Source: Symbiodinium natans (Eukaryota; Sar; Dinophyceae; Suessiales; Symbiodiniaceae). Taken from it: a stretch of DNA of 64,000 nt. The notes under the pieces are model-generated. The model ran no database searches. It was given only the letters and a program-made list of their open reading frames with translations, and was not told the DNA's origin. This document shows, piece after piece, positions 12,101 to 26,016 of the stretch. Both the position numbers and the translations under genes were made by a program. The stretch spans positions 484,063 to 548,062 of the forward strand of contig CAJNDS010000890.1 of NCBI GenBank assembly GCA_905221605.1. Direction: 5' to 3'. Position 1 is the first letter of the stretch; each line of letters begins with the position of its first letter.

Positions 12101-15100
12101 AACGTGGTGGATAACAACACCAGGACTTGCTTCAAAATCAGCAAAATCCATAGCGGCAGCGCATTGCCCAAAATCGAAGTCTAAAAACTCACCATCTGGA
12201 CATGCCTCCCGTCCCACAAAAACCAATGAAAAAGCATGCGCCGCGGCAAACGTAGGGTACTGCGCGTAACATGACAGTATATATGGTCGCTTGTCCAAAA
12301 TATGGTCCCTTTTGGGGTCCTTACTCTAAGGCGGGCCTTCTTATTTAGGGTACCCACAAAGGGACCATAATTTAGAGAACTGACCATATGGGATCCTAGT
12401 GGCAATAATGTAGGCTCCCGTGTTGCGTTCCCTTCACTTAAGCAACTTTTCCTGCATCGTCGTAGGAGAACTCCGGGAGCTTGTGGGTCCACATATCGAA
12501 CGAAGCACCCTAAACCCTAAACTCTAAACCTATGCTACAGGTGGACCCTCCAAGTAATGGTAGCAGGAGAGTTAGAAATGAAGGGTTCGAGGTTTCCGGG
12601 AAAGGCGGGGGGGGGGGGGGCAGATTTCAGCTTCCCAGCCAATCCGCCTTTCATTTTTTTATCTGCCAAGAATGCAAATAGATATACATTTATAATGAAA
12701 ACACGCATATGTACACATACATGTATATATATATAGATATAGATATAGATATAGATATAGATATAGATATAGATATAGATATAGATATAGATATAGATAT
12801 AGATATCGATCTAATCTACCGACCTACACATTCATCCATCCATCTTCCTGATGGGTCCCTGCGACATGTCTGTCTGATCATCTACGTGCAAGTATGTGCC
12901 AAGATCCCTGTAAGCTAAGCCACAAGCAAAGCAAGAACCGACACTACAGGAGGTCAGGCTGCACTTCTGAAAGCTCCAATTAGCCCCAAGCTGCGAAGCT
13001 CCGAATCCCCAAAACCCCCCAAACCCCCTAAACCCCTAGGTTAGGTTGAACTTCTGAAAGCTCAAAGCCCCAAACTCCCCCGAAAACAACAAAACGCCAA
13101 AACCCCAAAAACCCAAAAGCCCAAAAACCAAACCCAAGCCCTAAGCCCTAAGCCCTAAGCCCTAAGCCCTAAGCCCTAAGCCATAAGCCCTAAGCCCTAA
13201 GCCCTAAACCCTAAACCCTAGTTGAACAGAGCTGCCAGGTCCGCCAGCTCCGCCAACGTGCGGCAATGGTCGAAGCCTTGGAGCGTCTTCTCCCACAGGC
13301 CCCAACTGGGGGGTTTAGAGTTTAGGGTTTAGGGTTTGGGGTTTGGGGTTTAGGGTTTAGGGTTTGGGGTTTGGGGTTTAGGGTTTAGGGTTTGGGGTTT
13401 AGGGTTTGCGGGAACTTCAAGGTGGTAAATTTCGCGAACCAGGTTTCGGGAAGGTGAGTTCGACACCAATCGGCGCTAACTCCTCATATAGGGGTTGGGA
13501 GTGCATGCTTGCTTTTTTGGACTGAACAAGCATTTGAAGGCTCTGCACACCCACAGCAGCGAACCAACATGTTTTACTGTTTGCTAAGGGCCGGCGTCCC
13601 GCCCGTGAACCTCCATGAGCCTCAGATTCCCGAAGAACCTGGCCAGAAGCAAGCCCTACCCCCCTATAGCCTTGCCATGGCTGACCTTAGCTTCCAAGTT
13701 AAGCGCTTGCAGCGGGCTCACGCGCATTTGCTCCAGTTGCACCCGCGGCTTATGGTTGGAACCGAAAGCACCATAAATGTCAGTGAAAACGCTTAAGTTC
13801 GACACAGTGTGTTGGGAGTATCGTCGCGAATTTTGCAGGGCCGTTTTTCTACGAACTTTTCAGGCGGCCACCGCCATGCGAAATGCATTATTAGTCATTT
13901 CTTTCTGGTTGGCGTTGGTTCGAGGCGAAGAAAAGCTAAGGTCAGTGAAAACTTTAAGTTCAACATGGGGTTTTGGAACTATTGTAGCTGATTTTGCCAG
14001 ACAGTTCTTTGCGACTAACTTTTCGGGTGCCACACCCATGCGAAATTCACCGTCTGTCCTTTTTTCTGGTATGTGATGGCTCGAGCCGAACAAAAGTCAA
14101 GGCCGGTGAAAGCCCTTAAGATCAACACCGGGCGTTGAATTTCTTGTTGCTAACTTTCCGGGGTGGTTTCTCTACTGGTTTGTTCGGCTGTCGGGTGACC
14201 GTTTTCGGCGCTGAAAATGGGCAATAACTGTTTGCACGGAGCAACAATTTAGAAACTGTCTTTGCTTCGTTTTTGGATGTTTTATTTGTTTTTTTGGGTT
14301 TAGGGTCTAGGGTTTAGGGCTTTGAGTTTAGGGTTTAGAAGCCCAACAAAAGCAAAACGGAAAAAGCCTTTTAAAAAATAGACCTCCCCATTGAAATCCA
14401 TATGTCAGCTGTGTTTGGCGGTTTGCAGCTGAAAGGGTTGGGACGGTTGGCTGTTCGGGCTTAATCTGGGAGTTAAAGGTGGCTTTAGTAATGATGGCCA
14501 TGGCAGTGCGGTGTGGGTGGCTTAAATCCCGAAATCGAGCGACTCTGACCCCAAAAAAAAGTTAGAGACCAAAAAAGACCCCAAAAAAAAGTTAGAGACC
14601 AAAAAAAAAGTTAAGTTCAACACCGTGTTGAACCTAACTTTTCGCGTTGGAAATCCTACGTGTTTTTGCTGTTTTCCTACGTGTTTTTTCAGGCGGCAAG
14701 GCTACAAACCGACGCCGTTTGACCTTTTTTACCCTTATTTCCACATTTTTCCCTGAAACACGTCACACGACAGCCCAAAAACCACGTAGGATTCAGCAAA
14801 AACACGCAGGATTTCCAACACGAAAAGTTAGGTTCAACACGGTGTTGAACTTAACTTTTTTTTGGTCTCTAACTGTTTTTTGGGGTCCTTTTTGGTCTCT
14901 AACTTTTTTTTGGGGTCAGAGTCGCTCGATTTCGGGATCTAAGCCCCCCACACCGCACAGCCATGGCCATCATTACTAAAGCCACCTTTAACTCCCAGAT
15001 TAAGCCCGAACAGCCAACCGTCCCAACCCTTTCAGCTGCAAACCGCCAAACACAGCTGACATTTGGATTTCAATGGGGAGGTCTATGTTTTAAAAGGCTT

Positions 15101-18100
15101 TATCCGTTTTGCTTTTGTTGGGCTTCTAAACCCTAAACTCAAAGCCCTAAACCCTAGACCCTAAACCCAAAAAATCAAATAAAACATCCAAAAACGAAGC
15201 AAAGACAGTTTCTAAATTGTTGCTCCGTGCAAACAGTTATTGCCCATTTTCAGCGCCGAAAACGGTCACCCGACAGCCGAACAAACCAGTAGAGAAACCA
15301 CCCCGGAAAGTTAGCAACAAGAAATTCAACGCCCGGTGTTGATCTTAAGGGCTTTCACCGGCCTTGACTTTTGTTCGGCTCGAGCCATCACATACCAGAA
15401 AAAAGGACAGACGGTGAATTTCGCATGGGTGTGGCACCCGAAAAGTTAGTCGCAAAAAACTGTCTGGCAAAATCAGCTACAATAGTTCCAAAACCCCATG
15501 TTGAACTTAAAGTTTTCACTGACCTTAGCTTTTCTTCGCCTCGAACCAACGCCAACCAGAAAGAAATGACTAATAATGCATTTCGCATGGTGGTGGCCGC
15601 CCGAAAAGTTCGTAGAAAAACGGCCCTGCAAAATTCGCGACAATACTCCCAACACACTGTGTCGAACTTAAGCGTTTTCACTGACATTTATGGTGCTTTC
15701 GGTTCCAACCATAAGCCGCGGGTGCAACTGGAGCAAATGCGCGTGAGCCCGCTGCAAGAGCTTAACTTGAAGTTAAGGTCAGCCATGACAAGGCTATAGG
15801 GGGTAGGGTTTGCTTCTGGCCTGGTTCTTCGGGAATCTCTCGGGAATCTCGGTCTCATGGAAGCTCATCGGTGGGACGCTGACCCTTAACAAGCCGTAAA
15901 ACATGCTTGCTCGCCGCTGTGGGTGCGCAGAGCCTTCAGACGGCTGTTCACTTTCAAAATAAAACAAGCATGCACCCCCAACCCCTGTGTCAGGAGTTAG
16001 CGCCGGTTGGTGTTGAACCGACGTGCTCCGCGAAATTTACCACTTCAAGGACTAGACCTCAAGGCACAACATCTCTGAGCACCGCGCCCTGTGTCCTTCG
16101 AACAAAAAATACTGAACACTTGATCTTTCATTAAGGTCAAAATGCGTACTTAAGATACATATCTAGATAGTACACATGAAGCTGACCCGAACAAATGGGG
16201 GTTTCCCAAAGTGGGGTTCCCCAAAATGAGGGTAGCCTTTTTGGGCGCTGCCATAATAAGTCTGCACATCAGCCAGCCAGAATGCTGCGCCTTGGGCTCG
16301 TGTCGCTGAATGGTCAGCGTGGGCCCTATTTGGCGCCTGAATATCCGAAGCCCTAACCCTCAGCATTTAGGGTTTAGGGTTTAGGGCCCTAAACCCTAAA
16401 CCCCAAACCCTAAAGCCCTAAACCCTAAAACCCTAAACCCTAAAGCCCTAAACCCTAAACCCCCCGTCCCCAAAAAGTACGCCGACACCAACATAGGTTC
16501 GGATCGGGGTGTCGTATCCCGCGACTAAAGCTTGGACCCTGAACCTTTCAGCCAAAACCCCAGGTCGGCCCCCTAAGCCCTAAACCCTAAACCCTGAGCC
16601 CTAAGCCCTAAACCTCTCAAGCGATTCCTCAATAGGCTCCTCTTAAGCCCAAGAAGGAAAGCGAAATCCTCAGAACCCGACCCTAGGCTTACTAGGCCGA
16701 GAGTCTCTTGAGGTTGAACTGGGTCTTGAAGTTGGCGTTGCACCAGTCGCGCAGAGTCAGACGGGTGACGCCTGACTCCTGACTCTGACACTCGGGGACA
16801 GGCAGGGAGACACAGACAGAGAGTGAGCGAGATAGAGGCAGAAGAAGGAGAGCCAAAACGCATCCCTGCGGCTGAGGGTTTAGGGTTTAGGGTTTAGGGT
16901 TTAGGGTTTAGGGTTTAGGGTTTAGGGTTTAGGGTTTGGGGTTTGGGGTTTAGGGTTTAGGGTTCAGGGTTTAGGGTAGCATCTCTGAACCCAAGCCCTG
17001 GACCCTCAGCGGATTCTTGAGGGGAGACTTGAAGCGGTCGGGCTTGCTCTGCTTCTTGAACTCCAAACCCCAAACCCTTGACCCGGTTCCCTACATGATG
17101 GTCCCCATCTTTTGCAGGCCCTAAAAAAGGCTCCAGGGTTTAGGGCTTAGGGTCCAGGGTTTTGAGTTGAGGGTTTAGGGTTTAGGGTTTAGGGTTTAGG
17201 GCTTAGGGTCCAGGGTTTTGAGTTGAGGGCTTAGGGTCACCGTGATTTGGAGAACCGACCACAGGCCCTGCAAGGGATAGCTTCAGAAAGAGGCTGGTCC
17301 TTAGTAGGGAGTGAGGGAAGTAGGGCCCTGTATATACACTTTTAACGGAATATATAGGGCCCTCATTACCTAAACCCTAAACCCTAAACCCTAAACCCTA
17401 AACCCTAAACCCTAAACCCTAAACCCTAAACCCTACTAAGAACCAGGGGGAAAAGAGGCTTTCAGGTCGAGATTCTTCCAGAGCTTTGCACAGCTCATCG
17501 CCTTTAAACACGATGTTCTTGCCTTGGTCTAGGGTTTAGGGTTTAGGGTTTAGGGTTTAGGGTTTAGGGTTTAGGGTTTAGGGTTTAGGGTTTAGGGTTT
17601 AGGGTTTAGGGTTAGGGTTTAGGGTTTAGGGTTTAGGGTTTAGGGTTTAGGGTTTAGGGTTTAGGGTTTAGGGTTTAGGGTTTAGGTTTAAGGTTTAAGG
17701 TTTAAGGTTTAGGGTTTAGGGTTTAGGGTTTAGGGTTTAGGGTTTAGGGTTTAGGGTTTAGGGTTCAAGGTTTCAGGTTTAGGGTTTAGGGCTTAGGGTT
17801 CTTCTCTTTAGTGTGTTTTGGGTTTGCACTTTAGGGTTTTGGAGCTCTACACTTGAAAGTTTTCAGGGTTCTGCACTTCGAGTTTTTAGGGTTTAGGGTT
17901 TAGGGTTTAGCACTTTAGGACGTAGGCATCCTCACTTTGGGGTGTAGGGTTCTTCGTGTTAGGGTTTAGGGTTCGCACTCTATGGTTTATCCGCACTTGA
18001 GGGTCTAGGGCTCTGCACTTTCGGGTTTAGGGCTTCGGTCTCTTCTTGGCGTCTGCGGCTACAGTGTTCGGGAAGTGAACGGTGTTTTTAGGAACTCTCC

Positions 18101-21100
18101 GGGGGTAGGATTCGTGTCGTGAGCTGCCAGGGATACCAAGGGTCCTGAAGGAATGGCTGTAAAGAGCTTATGGTGTGCTTTCAGTGGCACGAACCCTACA
18201 AACCCTAACCCCCACAAACCCTAAACCTCCAAACCCTACACACCCCCCCCTAAACCTACAAACCCTAAACCCCGACACCCCGAAAAACCCTCCCCCAATC
18301 CCCAAAAGCCTACACAGCCTAAACTCCCTTAACCCTGCAACCCCTAAACCCCTAAGCCCCTAGACCCCACAAACCCTAAACCCCTAAATGCCACAGCCAC
18401 CCTAAACCCTTTATTTTTAGGACTTAGGGTTTAGGGCTTCGTAAACACCTCAAAACCCTCCATCCGCGAATCAAAGCAAGTGCCGTAGAAGTTGCTCGTG
18501 ATCGAGCAGCTGAGCTTACTGAGCTCTTTCCTCAGGCAGCATCATTCATAGGGTTCAGGATTTAAGGTGTACCCTAAACCCTAAACCCTAAACCCTAAAC
18601 CCCAAACCCCAAACCCTAAACCCTATAGGCTTCGGGATATGAGGAATACCGTGCCAACAACATGTTGGTGCGCAGTTCTAATTTCTATGCAACCTTTGGG
18701 ATGCTCCCCCCCTATACTAACAGTCCTTAATAGGGGTTTAGGGTTTAGGGTTTAAAGTACCCTATATTATTGAAATTCCTAGTAAGGACTGTTCGTATAA
18801 GGGGAAAGAGCCCAATAGACAATCCTATTCACTCAGGCCTAAACACCCTCCAAACCTTATCAACCCAAACCCTCAAACAGCCTTCAACCCAAGAAGGTCA
18901 AACCCCAAAACCCCAAGTCTAACCCCTAAGCCCTTAAGACCCCCCCAAACCCAAAAACACAACTACAGCACCCTAGAACTCCTAGGCGCCAGGGCTTTTT
19001 CGAGGGCTTCAGGGTTCTAGGGTTGTTGGGTTCTGTAGGCCCTAAACCCTAAACCCTAAACCCTAGGGCTTTCGGGATCTAAGGCTTCAGGTTTCGCAGT
19101 GGACACTTGTATTTAGGGTTTGCTGTCGGACGGTCGGTAGACCAAACCACCAACAGGTAAGACCAACTTATAAACATGATGGACGTACTCTATTTCCCTT
19201 CCTAATGGTTGAACGCAGTTTGTTCCGGTGGTTGCAGGAAAGTCGCTCATGAGAACGCGGTCAAACCAACATAAGGAACTACAACTAGCCCCACACCCAA
19301 ACCCTAAACCCCAAACAATTCCTAAACTTTACTAGGGTAGGATGTCCAGGGTTAAGTCAGAATAATGCTTGTCGAAGTGCAGGAAGTCTTCCCGGTGCTG
19401 CCGCTTCCGCTGCCCCATGGAGCTTCCTTCGCTGAACCCTACAAACCCGGTTGGGGCCCCCTGTTGCCGTGCACTATCTTACGCTGATTGAGGGTGTTTT
19501 TAGGCCCCAAAAGGGACTGTCATTCACAGAGTGTGTGTGCGTGTGTGTCTCTGTGTGTGTCTCTGTGTGTGTCTCTGTGTGTGTCTCTGTGTGTGTCTCT
19601 GTGTGTGTCTCTCTGTGTGTGTCTCTGTCTCTGTCTGTGTCTGTGTCTCAGTCTCTGTCTCTGTCTGCGTCTGCGTCTGCGTGTGCGTGTGGGCGTGGGC
19701 GTGGGCGTGGGTGTGTGTGTGTGTGTGCACGCGTGTGCGCGCGCGCGCGTCTTTCTGTTAAGTTTTGCTCTCTCTCTCTCTCTCTTTCTCTCTTTCTCCC
19801 CGTCTCGCGTAAGGTTCAGGGTCGAGGGTTTAAGGTGGGTCTTGGGTTCATACTTTGCTTGCCTCGGACGTGAGACCTACTGTGGCGCGAGACAAGAAAG
19901 GTGCGTGGTCGGGCTTCTTCTTGGCAGCCCAGGAACCGTAATATCCCGAAACCCTAAACCCTAAACCCTAAACCCTAAACCCTAAACCCTAATGAGGGTA
20001 CCCTTTTTGGGGTTAATTCCTTTATATCAAGACGTCGCAGCACAGTTGGGGCAGAGCAGTTTTGACAGTTTTGTGGTATGCTGGTTTTGAAACAGCAACG
20101 CCTGCTAGTGTTGCTTTTTGTCATCCAACACTTGAAAGAACAGAGATTGTGGCTTTTGCATGGTTTCGCAAGACAGAAAGCTTTGTTCCAGCCGAGGGCT
20201 TGTTCCAGCCAGGGCGTTTTCCAGCCCCTGGCTGGTTCCATTGTCCAGCAAAGGGTGTGTTCCAGGCAGAAGCTTTGAAAAATATTCGGCATTTTCCTGG
20301 TTACTTTACTAGGCTGCCCAGTAACCAAGGCTTAAAAAGGGTACACTTCTTTTGCTTAAAGGGGTCTATAAGGGAAACCTAAACCCCCCAAAAAAGGAAT
20401 AAGGGTACTACTGGGCATCCTAGTTTATAAGGGAGCCTTGGACAACAAGAAGGGTTAAGGGTACCAATGGGCTACCAAGTCTTGCGGGTTTAGGGTTTAG
20501 GGTTTAGGGTTTAGGGTTTAGGGTTTAGGGTGTAGGGTTTAGGGTGTAGGGTTTAGGGCGCTTCAGAGGGATCTCGTGGGGGGCCCATAAGGCACGCCCT
20601 GAACGCAAACAATAAGTGAACCCTAAACCCTGATGCCTTCTAACCTTACACCCTACACCCTAAACCCCAAGCATGGTCGGAATTCACTGTTGAGGGCTTC
20701 GGGCCAAGCAGGGTTCAGGGCTGAGGGAGACTGGCCCGCCTAAAACCCCTAAAGCCAGAGCTTCTGGAGTCTTTGGGCAGGATTTAGGAATTTGGGGTTT
20801 CGCCTTTGTGGTTTAGGGCTTGGGGTACCCTAAACCCCTAAACCCTGAACCCTACACCCTACACCCTAAACCCTAAACCCTAAACCCTAAACCCTAACCT
20901 CTAAACTCTAAACTCTAAACCTCGGGGGTACGGTTCAGGATGGTTTAGGGCTGGCCGCTGACAAGCCACCAATGTAGAAGGTGAAAGCGATGATGAACGC
21001 GAAAATGACCTCGGCGAGGTCTGAAGCCAGGTTCTTTTGCTAAGCTTGTGCTGCTTTACAAATTTAGAGTTTAGGGTTTAGGGTTTAGGGTTTAGGGTAA

Positions 21101-24100
21101 CCTTAGAACTAGGTCCCAGAGTAACGCGGTATCGGGGGTAGGGTTTAGGGTTTAAGCTAAGAAGCAAGAGAATCACAAGGGTACCCTGTTCTGTTGAAAG
21201 GGGTCTCCCCTAACCCCTAACCCCCCCCCCCCCCCAAGAAAGGGGGAGTAAGGGGCCACTCAGCAAGGGAATAAGGGTACTACTAACAGTCCTTAATCGA
21301 GATTACAGTACCCCCCCCCCCCCCCCCCCCCCCCCCAATTGTCGCTATTAAGGACTGTTACAGGGGCTCGCGAAAGTCGACCCTTTTACGTGAAACCCAA
21401 ATGAACGCAGAGGGTACAGGAAGTTGACGAGGTCCCCCCAATGAACACATGGATGTTACAGCTACGAAAAGCAGCGAAAATCAGTACGCAAGTATCGAAA
21501 TGCCCAAGGAATGCTGGGGTGCCTGAAAACATCATCCAACATGGTTGCTGAAGGACCTCCGCCCGAGTGATACGCAAGCAAAGCATGGAGTCAAGCCTAC
21601 CAAAACTTACGAAGAAGAGGCAACGATTTCTCTGAACCTATATCGCATGGTATAGCCAACATGGCTTATGACACGCATGCATAGAATTGTGGACAGTTCC
21701 GCCCGAGGGAAACGCAGTTTCGGTCGACTCCCTAAAAAGCTTTCCCGCAGTGATTTGCCTTACCGCAAGCAAAAACAAGTCAACTTTCCATGTTGCGTAT
21801 ACTATAGGGGGAAACTGCGCTGTGCATCCTAGCAAAAGTGTGCAAAACACATCCCAAGGGACCCTTTAGCCGACGCATGTCCCCTGCCAAAGAATGCACT
21901 TTCTGAATCCGACAGACCTAAGCCTAAACACAACCTTAGCCAAAAAAATCAAAGAAGCAAACTTAGGTCGAAAGCGCTGCTCAAAACAACCTTAAACATC
22001 CTATGTGGGGTCCGAAAAACAACTCTTAACAGCACTTGAGCTTTCCAAAGGCCTGTAACAACAAAACCACAAACCACAAACCACATACCCAAACCCTAAA
22101 CCCTAAACCCTAAACCCTAAACCATAAACCCTAAACCCTAAACCCTAAACCCTTCAAAAAAACCCTCCGCAACCGACTCTTGGTCCGAAGGGCGCTGGTG
22201 GGAACCAGCAAAGTGAGAACCAGCAGCGCTGCCAGTAGTACGACCTGGGGTTCTTTTTGGGTTAGGGTTTCGGGTTTAGGGTTTAGGGTTTAGGGTCTAG
22301 GGTCTAGGGTTTAGGGTTTAGGGTCCAGGGTTTAGGGTTTAGGGTTTGGGGTTTAGGGTTTAGGGTTTAAGGTTTAGGAACTTTTGGCGGCTTGGGCGCT
22401 GAGGGTTTGGGGGTTTGGGAGTTGAAGGTTTTGATGGGTTGGGTTTGAGGGTTTGGGCTCAAGGGGGGTCGGGGCTTTGGGATTTCGGGCCGAGGTGGGT
22501 GCTGGTACGGCAGAGGGTTTAGGGTTGATGGCTGCCTGGTCTAAAATGTTGTGGCTTGAAGTTGAGGGTGTGGTTGAGGGGTTTGGGGCAGGTTTGTGGT
22601 TTAAGTGCTTGCTTTTTTTGTTGGGGGGGGGCGGGGGGTTGGGATGTGTGTGGGGTTTTGGCGGCTTTGGAGTTTGAGGGGTTTGGGGTTGAGGGTTGTG
22701 AGGGTTTGGGGTTGGCGGGGGGGGGGGGGGGGTTGGGTGCTTTGCGGTTGGGGTTGGGGGGTTTTAGGGTTTGGGGCCGAAGGCTTCAGAAGTCTACAGG
22801 GCTCAGGGCTTTGGATTTTAGGGATGGGGTTTTCGGGTTTAGGATTTAGGGGTTGTGGGTTCAAGGGTTTACAGGTTTAAGGGTCGGATTGCGTTTTCTA
22901 CCGTGGGCTAGGGGCACGAAGGCTTTAAAACATGATTCAACACCCTAGGCCCTAAATCCCCCCTAAACCCTAATTACGTTCATGATACCATAGACCCAAG
23001 AGTAACCTAGGAATACAACAGGGTGCCATTCTTGGTTTAAAGGGGCTTAAATGGGCACCTAAGGCCTAAACAAAGGGAAGAAGAGCGTACTCCGTGTCCG
23101 AGGTATATAATGGGGCCGAGGTCTAGGGACACTTGGTGTGGCCCTAACAAGCAAGTAGAGTGAATCCTTCTCTCAAGGGGCTAAAGGAGGGACCCCAAAA
23201 AGGGGACCTTATTCAGCAGTTATTTAGGGGCTACTTAGGAAGATATAAGGTATATGTGGGGTTATATAGGGGAATAAGACTAAGGTCTTTTTTCTAGGGG
23301 TCCCTCCTGAGACCCCTTAATTCTCATGAAGACCACCCCCCCCCCCCCCCCCCCCTCCCCCCTAAACCCGAAGCCCCCCCTTTCTGTCGGCTGGAGACCA
23401 TGATCACGGTCACGTCATGGTCTTTCCATGTGAAGAGGTTCCTTGGGTCAGGATATTGAATGCCGGGCGCTTGCTTGCAGGTTTGGGGTTCAGGGTTTAA
23501 CCCTAAACCCTAAACCCTAAACCCTAAACCCTCAGGGGTCCAGAGGTGATCGTCACTTGTGGCGGAAACCCTAAACCCCAAACTCCAGACCCTAAAGCTC
23601 GTGGCATTGCACATCCCTACAGTCAAGATACCCTAAGGGTCCATGTACTTCATTATGATGTACTCGGGCCCTAAAGTCCCTAAATAGGAGGTACTTTAAG
23701 GCCCAAGTATTCCCTATTTGGGTACATAGACCCTTAGGGACAGATACCAGGTGCAAACGGAAAGTGTAGAGGACTGCTGAAAGACGGGTGGTAATGGACT
23801 TGGTTCGCCAGTTCTTTCTGAAGTCCACTACCACAAAGGAAGATAATGGGGGCCAGCTCGGGGCTATGTGATAGTCGGTGCCTATACGGTGGTTCCCCAA
23901 ATTAGGGTACCTTATCGGGGTGCTTATCCGAAGGGATCCTACTCTTTGGGGGTCCATTTGAGGGGTCTCCTATTTTCGTAAACCCCCATACAGTGAGAAT
24001 TGGAGCTATCCCCCAGGTTCTGAATAAAGTCTGCCCCCATAAATCCCCCATCTCGTCTGAACCTCGAAACAAAGCGCGTAGAGCATCTTGGCACGACGAC

Positions 24101-25972
24101 CGAACTCTGTGAAAACTCACAGAGTCCTGGGTCCACTTCTGACTTCAGCATTGAGTAACCCTAAGGGTCCATGTACCTCAGTATGATGTACTCGGGCCCT
24201 AAAGTCCCTAAATACAAAATACTTTAAGGCCCAAGTATTCCCTATTTGGGTACATGGAGCCTTAGGGTAACAGTCATCATCGCCGTACGAAGCTGGCAGC
24301 TTCGCAACGGCATGGGAGCCTCGCAGGATTTCCCGCACGGTGATTGCGGATTCTGCTATGCATGACATGCCCAAAACCTCGGGGCAGGGCTGCCCTAAAC
24401 CCTAAACACTAAACCCAAAACCCAAAACACAAAACCCCAAACCCTAAACCCTAAACCCAAAACCCTAACCCTGAACCCTGAACCCTGAACCCTGAACCCT
24501 AGACCCTAGACCCTAGACCCTAGACCCTAGACCCTAGACCCTAGACCCTAAACCCTTCCTTCATTAAGGGGTCTGGGTTCTCTGGGTATTCTAGGGACTC
24601 CAGGCGGCCGTGGCTTTAACAGTCATCTGGAAATCAAAGAAACATGCCTTGGGCTTAGGGTTTAGGGTTTAGGGTTTAGGGTTTAGGGTTTAGGGTTTAG
24701 GGTTTAGGGCTTAGGGTTTAGGGTTTACGGTTTAGGGTTCAAGAGTTTAGGGTTTAGGGTTTAGGGTTTAGGGTTTAGGGTTTAGGGTTTAGGGTTCAGA
24801 GCAACCTGAGGGTTGCCGGGGTTTTGGCTTCAGGGAGTGTACCTTAAATGGAAGGGCTCAGGGTTAAGGTTTAGGGTTTAAGGTAGTTGAGGGTTTAGGG
24901 TTTAGGGTCCGAATTTGGGAGCCGAGCTGCTTGTGCCTCTCCAGCAAGCTCAGCGTGTAGTCGACCTCTTCTGCCATGTGGGAACCCTAAACCCTAAACC
25001 CTAAACCCTAAACCCTAAACCCTAAACCCTAAACCCTAAACCCTAAACCCTAAACCCTAAACCCTAAACCCTAAACCCAGGAGGTACTTTAAGGCCCCAA
25101 GTATTCCGTATTTGGGTACATGGACCCTGAGGGGGACGAGTTCTGACTCCTATCTCCCCTTCTTTTGGGCCTTTAGAACACGGCCACCCTTAATATGAGG
25201 ACCCCGTAGCAAGGGTCCCTGAGTTGGAGAACTGCCATACTGTTTTGGGGTTTAGGGTTTAGGGTTGAAAAAGGGGGAATGCTGCCCCAAGCTCAGTACA
25301 CCCTGAACGCTTGAAACCCTTAATGCCCTTGAAAGCCCTTAAAGTCCTTAAACCCCTCAAAGCCCCTCAAAGCCCTTAAATCCCTTAAAGACCTTAACGT
25401 CCTTCAAGCCCTTAAATCCCTTAAAGCCTAATCTTTAAAGACCTGAACGTCCTTCAAGCCCTTAAACCCCTTAAAGCCTGGATCTTGAGACCCTTGAGCT
25501 GAGCTCCTGGCATCATTGCGGATGGACAGGTAAAGCCTCGGCCGCCCGAAGCTCTTGAAACCCCTAGCTACAGGCTCTAGATTCTAGAGTTCTAGACTTT
25601 TGGAGTGTAGGGTTTAGGGTTTAGGGTTTAGGGTTTAGGGTTAGGGTTTAGGGTTTAGGGTTTAGGGTGTAGGGTGTAGGGTGTAGGGTGTAGGGTGTAG
25701 GGTTTCGGGTCGCCAAACAAAGGTGTAGGGTAGAGATGAAGCAGGGTGCGGGGAATGCTGATGGAAGTTGCCTGGTTGCCGCAATGCAGTTCCTCTATGT
25801 CATGCGGGCACGACTTCACTTGCGCCACGCCATGAATGTTGGCCATGTTCCAGACTCACACTCTAAACTCTGCGCCCTACTGACGTGTACCCTAAACCCT
25901 AAACCCTAAACCCTAAACCCTCAACCCCAGCCTCGAAGGAATTGGGTTGATGACTTTAGCCTTCGGAGGCAG

Positions 25973-26016
<44 letters not shown>
